DNA from: Alitta virens
Lineage: Eukaryota; Annelida; Polychaeta; Phyllodocida; Nereididae
Assembly: GCA_932294295.1 (NCBI GenBank)
Contig: OW028586.1
Span: 10,073,790-10,137,789, forward strand
DNA length: 64,000 nucleotides
Reading direction: 5' to 3'
A program made the position numbers and the translations under genes. Shown here in pieces: positions 11,881-23,400 of the stretch (position 1 is the first letter of the stretch; each line of letters begins with the position of its first letter). The notes beneath the pieces were generated by a model that was given only the letters and a program-made list of their open reading frames with translations, searched no databases and was not told the DNA's origin.

Positions 11881-12724
11881 TTGGAAAAGGTTATTTCAGT
11901 GCAGGCCCAACTGGTTGTGTAAGCACTAATAAGCTAGATACTCCTAAGTAAAGGCTTAAGTTTGTACAACCGATCTCCAATAAAATAATTAGGAATCATA
12001 CAGTGAACAGGAATACTGTCCTAAATTTGCTCAGTATTTTTATATCCATGAAGTTACATCTTCTTCATTAAACTTGGCAAATGAGTTTTTTTTTTTTGGC
12101 TAGGTCTTGATTTAAACTGTCAGACATCCCTTTTGGGCTCCCAAACAGAATAAAACATCAATATGAGTTAAAGCGCTCTCTCTCTCTGTACTATAAATCA
12201 GCTTGGAAGTTGTAAGGCTGCATACGATATGTCAATTAAAACACGTGAGCTCAATCATCTGAAATTTTTATAGGAGATATATAGGCCTAATATCACCTAT
12301 GTAAAAATATGTACTGAAATTATAAGGATCATCTAGAAACCCACTCTCCCAACCAACAATTTTTCAGGATATCATTATTTTAATTGTGGTAGTTTGCCTT
12401 CATTTATGCTTTCCCATCGTTATAGATTGTGTCAATCTATATGTTTATAGTCATTCATTTTCACTTTATCCATTTCAGGTGAGCAGGGAGCAGCTGAAGA
12501 ATATGCTGCCAAATTTGTGAATGCCATCAGGGTCATGACCAACCCTCTTATGTTTTCTGGTCTGTCGGAGCTGAGGCCAGAGGAAGAAAGGTGGCAGATC
12601 GTTGATGCATTATATAAAAGAATTGAGAAGGTTGTTGCCGTCAACCCGAAGAATCATAGTTTTAGCCTAGTTAATGCTTATTTGCACATTGAGAAAATGG
12701 CCTAGATGGCTGACCGGTAAACTC

Positions 12725-12730
12725 AATAAA
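12725..12730 (+). promoter_or_regulatory. Candidate poly(A) signal AATAAA, decayed SABATH copy
   Basis: A canonical AATAAA lies 20 bp after the stop codon of the last exon. Confidence 0.5.
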
Positions 12731-13985
12731 TGCCAAGGGCTATAACTTGCGCATTTTACTATATTGATTCCTGCTAATTGCCCTGATGGTGCCTTGTTTT
12801 AGTCAATTAAAACACATCATATTAAAGATGTTTTTAATAAATATAATAAATTTAACTGTTGTTCAAAACTTTATGCAAATATTAAGAAATCAAAAAGACT
12901 ATTATTTTTTTTTAAATATAAAGATCGATTTTTGAAAAATTCATAAAAATATGAAGGAATCTGACCACCAAAATGATATTTTGATATGTGTGATATTGAG
13001 ATACAAATATGGAAGTGATGGTGAACTCTCTTGTTGGTCAAAATTACATTAGAATAAAGGACTTTTTTCACAATTGTATATTATTTGTCGTTTTAAAACT
13101 ACTCGGGCTTCCTTCTTTTTGCAAATAAGGTGGTTTTTGGCCATTCATATATGTGCAGATGAACCATAAGAAGCAAGAAAATAAATATGAGCTCTAATTA
13201 TTGCATCGATTCGTCACAGCCCTGCAAAAAATAAAGTCTCGTTTTGCAACGTTTCCAATTTTCGCCCTTTTTCAGAGCATTACAGTTTGAAAAGATCAGC
13301 AATAGCCCTGATGTAACAGCATAAATGGTTTCATAACAACTTCTTTACTCTAGGTACAACATTTCATGCCTACATTATGAAAAATAAGAGAGGTATGGAC
13401 GTCTGAACTTGGAAATTCATGCCCTTGTGCTTTTCCGCAAAAAATTAATAAAATTTCAAATTGCTGTATCTTCTAAACCATTGACACTGGAGACCTGAAA
13501 TTGGATTTTTCCATAAATTATATAGTCCTACAACTGGTAATTTTGTCTGAATTTCGGTGAATTCATATGGATTGACCCACCCACAGACATTGGGACAGCG
13601 ACCTTATGCGATATATTATGACATCATTACTTGACCATTTTTCTTGCACTCAGTGGCCTCACAATTGCCATTGTCTACTGATGACATCATAATACTTATA
13701 GATGAGTGCAAAGAAGTCAATGAGTCAAAAATGTCTACATGGCTGCTCTGTGAAAAAAGGTGTTGTTACAACCAATTGCACTTACTGCCAAATTAGCTGA
13801 CCTGGCAGGTTATTTTATTTTTTTTGGCAAAAACCAATCATGCTTACCATACCCATAACACTTACAGATATTTGTCAACAAGCCTTATGTGATATTTGTT
13901 TGCCTGGCAAATTCGTATTCTGTAGTATTTGCCAGTCAATATAACTGATGATATTTGTCAGTGATATTTGATATTCTAAAATAAA
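12731..13985. other. Intergenic AT-rich sequence, no feature seen
   Basis: No exon-like segment, transposon motif or tandem repeat is apparent between the decayed methyltransferase copy and the minisatellite. Confidence 0.5.
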
Positions 13986-13988
13986 ATG

Positions 13989-14538
13989 GTGATATTAGTT
14001 TACTTGTCGTAAGCATCACGGATGCAGCAGTGATATCAGTTCATTTGCCGTAAGCACCATCGGATGCAGCAGTGATATCAGTTCATTTGCCGTAAGCACC
14101 ATCGGATGCAGCAGTGATATCAGTTCATTTGCTGTAAGCACCATTGGAGGCAGCAGTGATATCAGTTCATTTGCCATAAAGCACCATTGGATGCAGCAGT
14201 GATATCAGTTCATTTGCTGTAAGCACCATTGGAGGCAGCAGTGATATCAGTTCATTTGCCATAAAGCACCATTGGATGCAGCAGTGATATCAGTTCATTT
14301 GCTGTAAGCACCATTGGAGGCAGCAGTGATATCAGTTCATTTGCCATAAAGCACCATTGGATGCAGCAGTGATATCAGTTCATTTGCTGTAAGCACCATT
14401 GGAGGCAGCAGTGATATCAGTTCATTTGCCATAAAGCACCATTGGATGCAGCAGTGATATCAGTTCATTTGCTGTAAGCACCATTGGAGGCAGCAGTGAT
14501 ATCAGTTCATTTGCCATAAAGCACCATTGGATGCAGCA
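13989..14538 (+). repeat. Minisatellite, 13 units with alternating 42/43-bp types
   Basis: Each unit begins 'gtgatatcagttcatttg' and ends 'gcagca'. After three founder-like units ('ccgtaagcaccatcggatg' type) two variants alternate strictly: one with 'ctgtaagcaccattggagg' and one with 'ccataaagcaccattggatg'. That gives five copies of an 85-bp dimer, a small higher-order repeat. Confidence 0.95.
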
Positions 14539-14895
14539 TAAATACACTATGTAGCCATTATGACATTGTTGAGCTAATTGCAATACATTGGAAGCATTGG
14601 TAAGGGAAGCAGTGACATTTATACAAGCCCCATTTTGATATCATTAATAACCCAGTGAACTAATTTTTTTTTAAACTGAAACTTGAAATCGACTATGACC
14701 TTGACCTTTGAACAAAAGTCATTCATATTGAAAATATAAACTTACCTGGTCATTCACTACAGTATATGAGATTCAGATATGATTCAATTTGAATGAGCCA
14801 GTCTAAACTTGTCAAATGTTGATTAGTTTTGTCCCATTATTATCTAAATTACCATTTTCCAATCGCCAGCATTGGACATGGAAGAATGTGAATAA

Positions 14896-15200
14896 ATGAC
14901 ATCACCACAGCTCAATAGGGCTGGTTAGTTCTCCTGTGACCTTGTACACGGAAATATTAATACAATACATGGCGTCACCAATACACAAAGCTAAATGACG
15001 TCATCAATAATAGGGCTGGTCAGTTCATGTGTGACCTAGGACCCCAAGTAATAGCACAAAGCATGATGTCACAACATCCCAATTATTGATGACATCATGC
15101 AGTATTGTGCATTGGTAACATCATGTATTCCATTAGTATTTTCTGGGTACAAGGTCACACAAGAACTGACCAGGGCCATTGAGCTGTGGTGATGTCATTT
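14896..15200. repeat. Long imperfect palindrome at the left edge of the tandem array
   Basis: The left arm (about 14,896-15,011, starting 'aatgacatcaccacagctc') is the imperfect reverse complement of the right arm (about 15,087-15,200, ending 'gctgtggtgatgtcatt'), with about 75 bp between. Shorter pieces of the same sequence ('agaactagccagccctat') follow to about 15,250. The left breakpoint of tandem unit U1 (about 15,021) falls in its central spacer. Confidence 0.8.
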
Positions 15201-15407
15201 ATTGTTTGGGTATTTCTGGGTATCAAGTCACACGAGAACTAGCCAGCCCTATGTTATCCAACAACATCCACTGTAACTCCTAACAATATTTGACGCAGTC
15301 CCTCAGGATACTGTTGTCATTCATTTATACGTGCCTTCAAAATAAACTGTCTTGATTGATTTATATTCATATGGTGATTCACGTTTGCCCTATTTAATTA
15401 ATATCAG

Positions 15408-15659
15408 GTGAGCTGAAGATAATGATGCCAAATATGTGAATGCCATCAGGGTCTCGAGCAACCAACCGATGGTTTGGTGCAGCTGAGGCCTAAGCAAGAA
15501 AGACAGGAGATTATGAATGAATTCTATAAAAGAATTGAGAAGATTGTTGCAGTCAACCCCATGGATCATAGTTTTGGCCTTGTTGTTGCTTATGTACACA
15601 TGGTACAAAAACATAAAAGTAAGATTTCAGCCATGCTAATAAAGATAGAGGTCTGGTGA
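15408..15659 (+). pseudogene. Orphan SABATH exon 8 (U1)
   Basis: After an acceptor-like 'aatatcag', the sequence matches the last exon of the intact genes ('LRPKQERQEIMNEFYKR', 'IEKIVAVNPMDHSFGLVVAY'). Small deletions near the start and in the middle break the frame, and the normal stop is lost, so translation runs on to a TGA at 15,657. No upstream exons of this copy remain; it is a leftover of an extra gene. Confidence 0.8.
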
Positions 15660-15939
15660 ATACATGCAGCAATTAAATGTGACACCTGCGTTGTACAGTG
15701 TATGATCACATGCATAACTTGATCCAAATAGGGCATAACAATCACACATACATGTCAATCTCTAAATAAAATTTTTATCCATTTGTTCACAAAATGTTGA
15801 GCAATGACACAGTATTTATTTGCTTCATGAAACAAAAAACACATATACATTACATAAAATGCTCAGGTGACATTGGAGCAAGAAGACTACTATCTTGTAC
15901 AAGACCTACATATGACCACTTACTTCACAAATTGGCTAT

Positions 15940-16391
15940 ACGTGCTCACTTGTGGCTCTTTTATACACGATCGTACGTGAGGCAGTCGTAGATTGCTCGC
16001 CGGACGTACCTCAAACGCTCGCTGGATGTCTGTCAAACGCTCGCCGATCATTCTACGAGTGGACGCGTGTGGATGGCTAGTACATAGGGATGTACATATG
16101 TGCTACGGATAAACGTAGGCCATACGTAGGACGTACGTAAGACATACATAGGACGTAAGTAGGATGAACGTAGGATGTACGTAGGACAAATGATGGACGT
16201 ACGTAGGACGTGCTACGGACGTGCAACGGATGTGCTACGGACGTGCTACGGATGTGCTACGGACGTGCTACGGACGTGCTATGGACATATTTCCTTGGCA
16301 TAAGATAAAAAATTGTTTTCCCTCTCCACGTATGGTCGTGAGTGGTCAATTGGACGGGGAGCATCCTACGAAATAGCGCGAGTATACGTAA
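15940..16391 (+). repeat. CpG-rich block with 11-bp tandem array (U1)
   Basis: This stretch is strikingly rich in CG and 'acgt' compared with its surroundings. Its core (about 16,100-16,291) is built first of 'acgtaggacgt'-like units and then of an 11-bp unit 'gtgctacggac' repeated about eight times. The flanks hold paired 'cgctcgccg' and 'cgctcgctgg' motifs. Open frames through it are by-products of the period. Its origin is unknown; it may belong to a mobile element. Confidence 0.85.
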
Positions 16392-16461
16392 AATGCTGGG
16401 GGAGTCGATCACGTATGGCCAGATGAACAAGAGTGAAGCTGCTGCTGGGGGAGCTCAGATG

Positions 16462-16560
16462 ACAGGCATGCACCAAACTTACCATGACTTCCATGCCCTA
16501 ATGAATTGCAAGTTTAATAAAACCACTCTTCATGAATAATGCTAAGCTATTGAGCAAAAG
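16462..16560 (+). repeat. Left arm of a diverged inverted repeat (partner 18,656-18,766)
   Basis: Read on the opposite strand this arm matches 18,656-18,766. Shared landmarks are 'ttgctcaatagcttag', 'attagggcatg' and 'tttggtgcatg'. The arms enclose about 2.1 kb that includes a minus-strand exon 1 remnant. Equivalents lie at about 28,532-28,630 with 30,728-30,838 in U2, and 40,595-40,693 with 42,791-42,903 in U3. Confidence 0.7.
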
Positions 16561-16651
16561 ACATGGTGAAAAATATTTTTAATTCTTATATATCAGTGAA
16601 ATAGTAAAATCAGAATAGTACCAAAACCATGATCCTTGGGGTTGACTTATG

Positions 16652-16757
16652 GCATGTAGCATCAATCCAGTAGCTTCTTCAGCAGCAACAGCAACAGCCT
16701 GAGTGTGGCTTGGATAATATCCCCTATCTTCCTTGCCATAAGAGGTATGAACCTCTG
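16652..16757 (-). pseudogene. Inverted SABATH exon 1 remnant (U1)
   Basis: On the minus strand the segment reads 'YGKEDRGYYPSHTQAVAVA' then 'AEEATGLMLHAIS', clearly homologous to exon 1 of the intact genes ('YSKEGSGYYSSQIQAVAVA'). Sequence upstream on that strand is also homologous to the intact exon 1 flank. The donor is destroyed ('gtgagt' became 'ataagt') and no minus-strand exon 2 follows. It is the head of an inverted, dead copy. Confidence 0.8.
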
Positions 16758-17875
16758 TGATGGTTTTGAATTCTATGAATGAAAATACAACAAAAGCATG
16801 GAGTTGACATTAAGTAACAGATCTTACCCACCAGTATGTGAAACATGTGTGGAAATCAGCCCTTATGTCTTATCCTTATAAAGTACCCACAGCTGTTTGC
16901 CATCATGACAACACTTAGCAAGTTAGCATACAGTAAGCCAGTTTCAGTCAATAACACATATTATATACAAAAATAATTTTCCTTCTTAGTGATCAATTCT
17001 ATTTTTATGGCTATTTATATTTCACATTATGGTGCTTCCTGATTGGCTAATATCTCCCAAGAGCTGTGTGCTTCCAGCTTTAAGCCAATTAAGTGACCTA
17101 ACATCTTTGTTTGAGAATTGAGTGTAATCAATGCAAAACAAAACTAATTGATATGCAATTTCACTGTTGGACATTCAATGCCATAACCCAGCCAATTAGG
17201 CTATCAGGTAATTAAAATTTGTTTGTATTAAGTCTAACTGGTAAACTAGCAAAAGAATTGTCATCAAGCTCAGGGCATTACCTAATGTATTCAGCTACAT
17301 TCTGATTGGCTGTTGCAAATGACATAAATGCCTCTTTAGATGAGAAGCCAGTTAAGGCAGTCAGTAGCCTTGGTATTAGTTAAAGTATAAGTGCTGAGCA
17401 ATGCAGATCTGTTGGCAAATGCCTGTGAGTGCCTAACAGAAGTGATTACATCCCTGAAAAAACTTGCCAATACATTGGCATTTAAAAAACCAATATCTCA
17501 AGGCATGTTAACCTTACTTGAGTGAAACTTTCAGAGATTTATGTCCATGTATTCAGCTTCCATGTAAGGGTACAAACCGTTGATAGTGAAACTTTAGTTC
17601 AACACAGTAAGCTTGATGGAAAAAATAGGCAAAACAGGACAGCGGTGGAAAATGGATAATTACTCAAAGAATGCATGTTTCTAATTGTATTTCATCATCC
17701 AAGCATTTAGCAAGTATAAACCCTGTTATTAAATATAGTGAACTAATTTTGTATAAAAGACAATTTCAGAACGAGAAACATCATAACTTCTGAGGGAAAA
17801 TCACTGAAAAACAGAAAGTCGGTGTAAGGGAACCTCCACGAAGAGAGCAGTGGAGCTACAGATGGCAAACAAAAA

Positions 17876-18185
17876 TACACATGTTGCCCTAAATAAGCAA
17901 TAGACCAGCTCTTCAGTAGCTGTTAGATTTCATTTAAAACTTCAATAATATTTAAGCCTAGGACTTCATATATAGTACATCAATATGTCACAGGTGAGTT
18001 AATCAAGCTCCTTTTTTGCATTATTGCATATTCAAATTTTTATTGACCATATGTACATACATACATAGAAATAAAAACAATAATTACAAATGTTTTGCTC
18101 ATCTTATGGCCTGATGCCATCAAGGCATATTGGCATTAAAATGGTTGACAGGTAGTTAACTGATAAACTTGTGCTAATTGTAAAG
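17876..18185 (+). repeat. Direct repeat, first copy (second at 19,378-19,640)
   Basis: The block starting 'ttgccctaaataagcaatag' and containing 'gaccatatgtacatacatac' recurs about 1.5 kb downstream at 19,378-19,640 with moderate divergence. The same pair exists in U2 and U3. Confidence 0.75.
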
Positions 18186-18472
18186 GAGGTCTAACTGCTC
18201 AACTTTTTGTGAACAAATGGATATTGATAAAAATATTATTTGGAGATAGATATGAAGTTATGCATATTACCCATTTTCATATGGGTGGATGTCAAACATC
18301 CTTTTAAGCTTTCAAACTGATTCAAATATTGGCACAATATCTGTCCAACCACACCACACAATATTATTAAAAACTCAGAGGACAGAAATGATTATTATGT
18401 TACCAAACAAACCCACTGTCACATCCATTAAAGTTTCATTAAAGATTTCCCATAATTTTAACTCAATCTCAG

Positions 18473-18556
18473 GTGACCAGGGAGCAGCTGAAGATTTATG
18501 CTGCCAAATAACCAAATAAGGCTTTCTACTCTGTCAGAAAGGCGAAGGAGTGTGGA
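18473..18556 (+). pseudogene. Second orphan exon 8 fragment (U1)
   Basis: After 'caatctcag', the sequence 'gtgaccagggagcagctgaa' and 'atgctgccaaat' matches the start of exon 8 of the intact genes, then decays into stops within about 85 bp. It is a third trace of a SABATH gene copy within one unit. Confidence 0.65.
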
Positions 18557-19110
18557 TGAATAAGAAATAGTTCACTATTCCATTGATATATAATCAAATT
18601 GGTCACTGGGAGAGAGCGATCAGGGTGTGAGCAGTGGTGCAACTCAAAATATTTTTTCAACTTTGTTTGCTCAATAGCTTAGAATTATCCATAATGGAGT
18701 GGAATTCATTAAATTTATTAGGGCATGAACGCCATGGAAGCTTTGGTGCATGAAATATTTCACAGAGCTCTTCAGTCACATTTTGAGGTAGAGAAAGTTT
18801 CATTGAAGGCATGTAGTAGGACGATAAAGAATTATCTTCTATACACAAATTATCAACAATTGTAATTTTTTTAATATTTCCAGATATTATTCTAAATTAA
18901 TTTCAACTACCAATTCATAGCATAAAAATTGCTTTGTTCAACTCGGTTTCAATATAATTTAAATATCATTTTAATATATATGTAATTATTGTCTCAATAT
19001 CACAATGTATTGGTTTTATATTCTCTATCTTTAATTTGTACCAGCTCGATAAGCATATATGCTTCTTCTGGTAAATAAACAGACAAACAAACAAACTCTT
19101 GCCCTAAAAT

Positions 19111-19377
19111 CACTGGCAGATCCAGCCCTTCCCCTATGTGGGGGGGGGGCAGCCATTATGAGGGGACCGCCTCTATGGAGGGGGGGGCAGGCAAATATAT
19201 GACTGAAAAAGGTTCCTGTGGGTCATTTCATAGAAAATGTGTGGTATTTAAGGCTGCTATGCAGTATTACCCCATTGGGGTAAACCCCGACGTTACCCAG
19301 ATGCTGACTGGACTGCCATCGAAGCACATCGCCAGTCATGTTTGGGGCTAGCCATGGCCCCCCTGGATCCGCCAGTG
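19111..19377. mobile_element. hAT-like MITE (U1)
   Basis: The 267-bp element begins CACTGGCAGATCCAG and ends with the inverted CTGGATCCGCCAGTG. It is flanked by 'ccctaaaat' and 'ccctaaat', consistent with an 8-bp target duplication as made by hAT transposases. The related direct repeat at 17,876 shows the uninterrupted site ('gccctaaataagc'). It has no coding capacity. Confidence 0.75.
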
Positions 19378-19793
19378 CCCTAAATATGCAATATACCAGC
19401 ACTTCAATGGCTGTTAGATTTCATTCTAGAATAGGAGTTAAATAAATCAATATGTCGCAGGTGGGTTAATCAACCTACTTGCTTGCATATTAAATTTTTC
19501 TTGACCATATGTACATACATACATAGAACTTAAAACAACAATTACAAATGTTCTGCAATTTACATGCATCGTCTTGTGGCCTGATGCCATTAAGGTATAT
19601 GGTTGTTAAATTGACTGACAGACAGTTAACTTATTTTAGCAAGTAGATGATGCTCATTTAGTCGCAACTGACTCTCGAATAAATTACTAGCAGGTCTTTT
19701 TAAGTATGAGCCTTGCTCAACTCCCTGGGCAGTATAAAGCTGGGCTGCAGCGCATACAGGCTGAGCACTCTATATTTGCTAGTACTGCCTGTT

Positions 19794-19949
19794 GTACATG
19801 GCCAAATGTGCTACGTGCCTTTTCCATGCGTTTGGATAAACACATGGAAAACACTTGGTTTTCTCTTGTTTTAATTAGTCAAAAACCATGCCTTTTCCAT
19901 GCGTTTATCCTTCTCATGGAAAACGCACATGGCACATTTGGCCATGTAC
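19794..19949. repeat. Foldback palindrome about 0.5 kb upstream of the SABATH start (U1)
   Basis: The outer arms 'gtacatggccaaatgtgc' and 'gcacatttggccatgtac' are perfect complements. Homology continues inward through 'ttttccatg' with a few mismatches. The hairpin is retained in all three units, with one change in the U3 right arm. Confidence 0.85.
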
Positions 19950-20441
19950 CTGGGTGAAATGAAGTAACGGTTGAAGGAGAATCTGCTCAGTTCCTCCATA
20001 CCACAACTCTTTTAACACCAACTACCAAATGCATATGACAAGAATAGTTTAATAATTTTACAATGAAACCCTTGTCATCAAGTGAGTATCACATCAAGAA
20101 AACAGTAATGATTAATGAACCCTGGATTCGTATGAGTCCAAACACCTAATTCACAGAAGGCCATGGCACCACCACAAGATACATTTCCTTGGTTTATTTG
20201 GTGACAAGGTATATATTATGCCTAAAACATTGTCAGCTTGTGTGACCAGCTTTCAGGTACATAATAAGGAGGCTTAATTTTCACACCCTGTTATGCAAGT
20301 ACCCGGGGGCCTGTACCCCATGGGTGAGATTTTCAGTTGCCTCCGCATAGACACCAAGTACAAGGAACACTAATTTAACATCTAATGTCAACTCTACCTT
20401 TTATGTTGCATTTTCATTCACATCATTCAACCCCAACACAG

Positions 20442-23400
20442 ATGTCAATATATATGCCTTATAGCAAGGAAGGAAGCGGATATTATTCAAGCCAAATCCA
20501 GGCTGTTGCTGTTGCTGCTGAAGAAGCTACTGGATTGATGCTAAAGGCCCTCGGTGAGTACACAGTGGCATCTCAAGTCAACGTAAGATCCACACTTTCT
20601 TTTCAAAGCTCCCAAAGAACAGAAGGTAAATGTGTAGTAGTATTTAAATGGCTTTGATCGTGTGCTACAGACAGTTTGGATATCAGTGCTTATCCATCTT
20701 TGTCTTAGCATGACCAGTACATAATGGAGTACAGGGCATCGTTCCTAGGATGACCATTAAGACCACTAACGTTTCACTGTACTTCATTCACAAATAGTAC
20801 CTACTCATCATGAAGGTCACTTAAAGTTAAATTTATAGGGTGTTTGTCACGTCGATATGCATATCTATACAGTTGTTAACATAAAGCTTTCAGAGAAATT
20901 GATGCTCTACACTAACCGTCATTCTGGAATAACTGTACAGCATCCAAAGAGTAGAATCTTATATTTGAATGCTATGCAACTATTCTGAAGATGACTGTGC
21001 TATTCTTGCAATTCCAGCAAAAATAACTTCTAAAAAGAAGAAACTTTACACAATTTGTGATTATGGTTCTGCTGATGGAGGAAGTTCAATGAATTCTATC
21101 AGAAAATGCATTGGTAAGAAAGGAAAAACCGTTAATGTTTGGTAATATATAGCTTATTCAATGTTTAAAAAACAAACTGGTTTATTTGGGCTTGATAGCT
21201 GAGATACAAGGATGGGTAACTGAGAACTTACAGTGGAATGAGAATTTGCAAAGGCATTAGAACTCAACATGTGCATTATTTTGAATATTTTTTAATTTGA
21301 ATATATTTCATTTTGAGGGCATGAGAGCGCAATGTTGTTTCTAAAAATACAAGTTAATTAAAACTAAAATAGAAAAAAAATGAGCAAACAAAAATGACAA
21401 AACCAAAGAATAATTGAACCCACAGGATGACCCTGTGGTTGTGCACACTCCAAATAAATATTTGCCTATAATAAGGATTATGAAAATTCATGTAAGACAT
21501 AACCAAAATTGTTTTCACATTTATGCAAAGCCCAATTGAAGAAAGAAGATCCTGGAGTTGAAGTGCACGTCTGGTATGAAGATCTACCAACCAATGATTT
21601 CAAGTCTCTTTTCTACAAACTGCATGGTAAATGGCAGCTAGTCTGACAAACTGCCTCACGACGAGAGTCGTGAGTCAGTTAACACTGCATTGAAACTTTC
21701 TTGTATTCCCTGCATTGCGGGAGCCTGCTGTGATATTGCACACTATGTAGATTTTTTGTTTTTATAACTTACAAATTGTGCATCACCTCTTGACCCAATG
21801 CGGTGTGTTCTGTCTCGGCGTGCTTGCAAATGACAGCAATTTTTCAGTCTAAATGGCAGCCATCAAAACACACCCCATTCAGTTATAAATACAAAGACTG
21901 TTTTGTGTTGGGAATTGTATGTTATGACCACCCATGGTGAACGTTTTAATGATAGGGTGTTCTTAATATAAAGGCAAAGATAATATATACTTGGCAAAAG
22001 AAAGTGATTGGTATTAAATTTGATGGAGGTCCTCATAGTGAATTATTTCTAATGAATGATGGTGTTCACAATAATTTATTTAAGATTAATACAAAAGTAG
22101 AAGTTCTGATCTTGTTCTCAAATCAGCCAATCAAGTCATTGTTCCCCATACAAGCATATTAATCCACATTCAACATGCTTATAGTGTATTAATAGAACTT
22201 GTTAGTCACTGCAGCTGTGTATATTTACCCAGGGTTTATTCCTGAACCACCAACATACCTGAATGATTTCCAAGGAGTTTATGTAGCTGCAATTGGGACT
22301 GGATTTTATCAACAGTGTGTTCCTTCTAACAGTGTGGATCTGGCTTTCTCTTCTACAGCAGCGCATTGGCTGAGCAAAAGGTCAGGGTGTTTTAACATAA
22401 TATTTGACACATTAAAAATATATATAAGGTTACCTAAAAGGCTTTACGTGATGAAAATTGTTCAAAGGAATGGTACCTGGCATGGTATTTTACAAAAGAA
22501 AGTTATCAATTTAGTCATCAACTAAACCAATACCTGTATTTGATCAGAAACAACTTGTTATCTTGTCACTCATTTTAACAAGAGTTATTCATATGGTCAG
22601 TCATTTGCATCTGGAAAACACATTGACACAGTAAAATGATATAGTGGTTATTGTTTTTCATAGGCCTTGTAACTTGCGCAAAACATTATTACATTGTTCG
22701 AAAAATGACGAGGCAGAGGTCAGAGCATTCAAAGATCAGGCTGCGGAAGATTGGGAGACCTTCTTGAAACACAGAGCTGCAGAGTTAGCACCAGGTCAGT
22801 CACAGAAAGCAAGAAAAGTGAGTCTTATTATGCACTGAGTTGATAAATATTAAAATAAATGTGTGTGTACTTCAGTTCATATATATAATCCTGTAGTCGA
22901 ATGTGCACTTTTTAGCTTATTCAGCTACGCCTATGCTAGTCAGTTCCTACTCCTTCACTGAATAAAGAGCTTGATTGGTCCAGGTAGGTGGCATTAAGCA
23001 ATGAGGCCCTTTATTCAGTCAGCATTTTCAAGTTTGCAGTTGCATACATTTCTTGGGTATGACACACAGTAGCAATATGTAATCAGTATCAATACCATGA
23101 CAAATAAGCCCATATAGGGCTGGGTTTACTTGATTATCTTGAATGCATGTTCTTTCTTTGTATTTTTTGTACACACTCCTGCAGCACTGAAAACCATTGA
23201 GCTAGTGGTGTTAATTAATTCATACACTTTTGCAAAAATCTTAAGATAATAAACACTCAATACTTATAGGTAGTGCGACAAGTATTTTGCAAAAATCAGT
23301 CTATTGCTAAACTTCCTCAAACTAAAGCATTTCCCATAGAAATGGACCACAATGACTTTTATCAGAATCTGTCACTAGGTATGAAATCATGAGCAAATGT

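Larger units (their letters stand above)
4034..12705 (+). pseudogene. Decayed SABATH-type methyltransferase gene (copy 0)
   Basis: Seven exons match exons 2-8 of the intact copies downstream: 4034-4132, 4398-4493, 4890-5070, 5589-5719, 7923-8062, 8774-8945 and 12479-12705, with preserved phases. The SAM-binding-like segment 'LYTICDYGSADGGSS' and the last exon ending 'AYLHIEKMA' are clear. Three defects are visible. Exon 1 is not recognisable. Exon 5 has an in-frame TAG at 5,611-5,613. The normal exon 4 acceptor is deleted, so only an upstream AG at 4,888-4,889 restores frame, adding about 11 residues. The Trp in the 'HWLSK' motif of the other copies is Cys here ('YCLSK'). That position appears to match Trp151 of Clarkia SAMT, which tethers the substrate carboxylate. 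Intron 5 holds a LINE fragment; intron 7 holds a LINE and a SINE. I call it a pseudogene, although much of the frame is conserved. Confidence 0.8.

Noticed and set aside
13989..14538. CRISPR array
   Set aside because: Units are contiguous with no unique spacers, and the genome is eukaryotic; it is a minisatellite.
18657..18848. 63-residue minus-strand protein (and its U2 copy)
   Set aside because: It coincides with one arm of the inverted repeat; the other arm has several stops and U3 loses the frame, so coding is not supported.
22199..22525. 108-residue single-exon protein (also 34,273 and 46,362)
   Set aside because: It is exon 4 of the SABATH gene read on into intron 4; the donor at 22,381 ends the exon.
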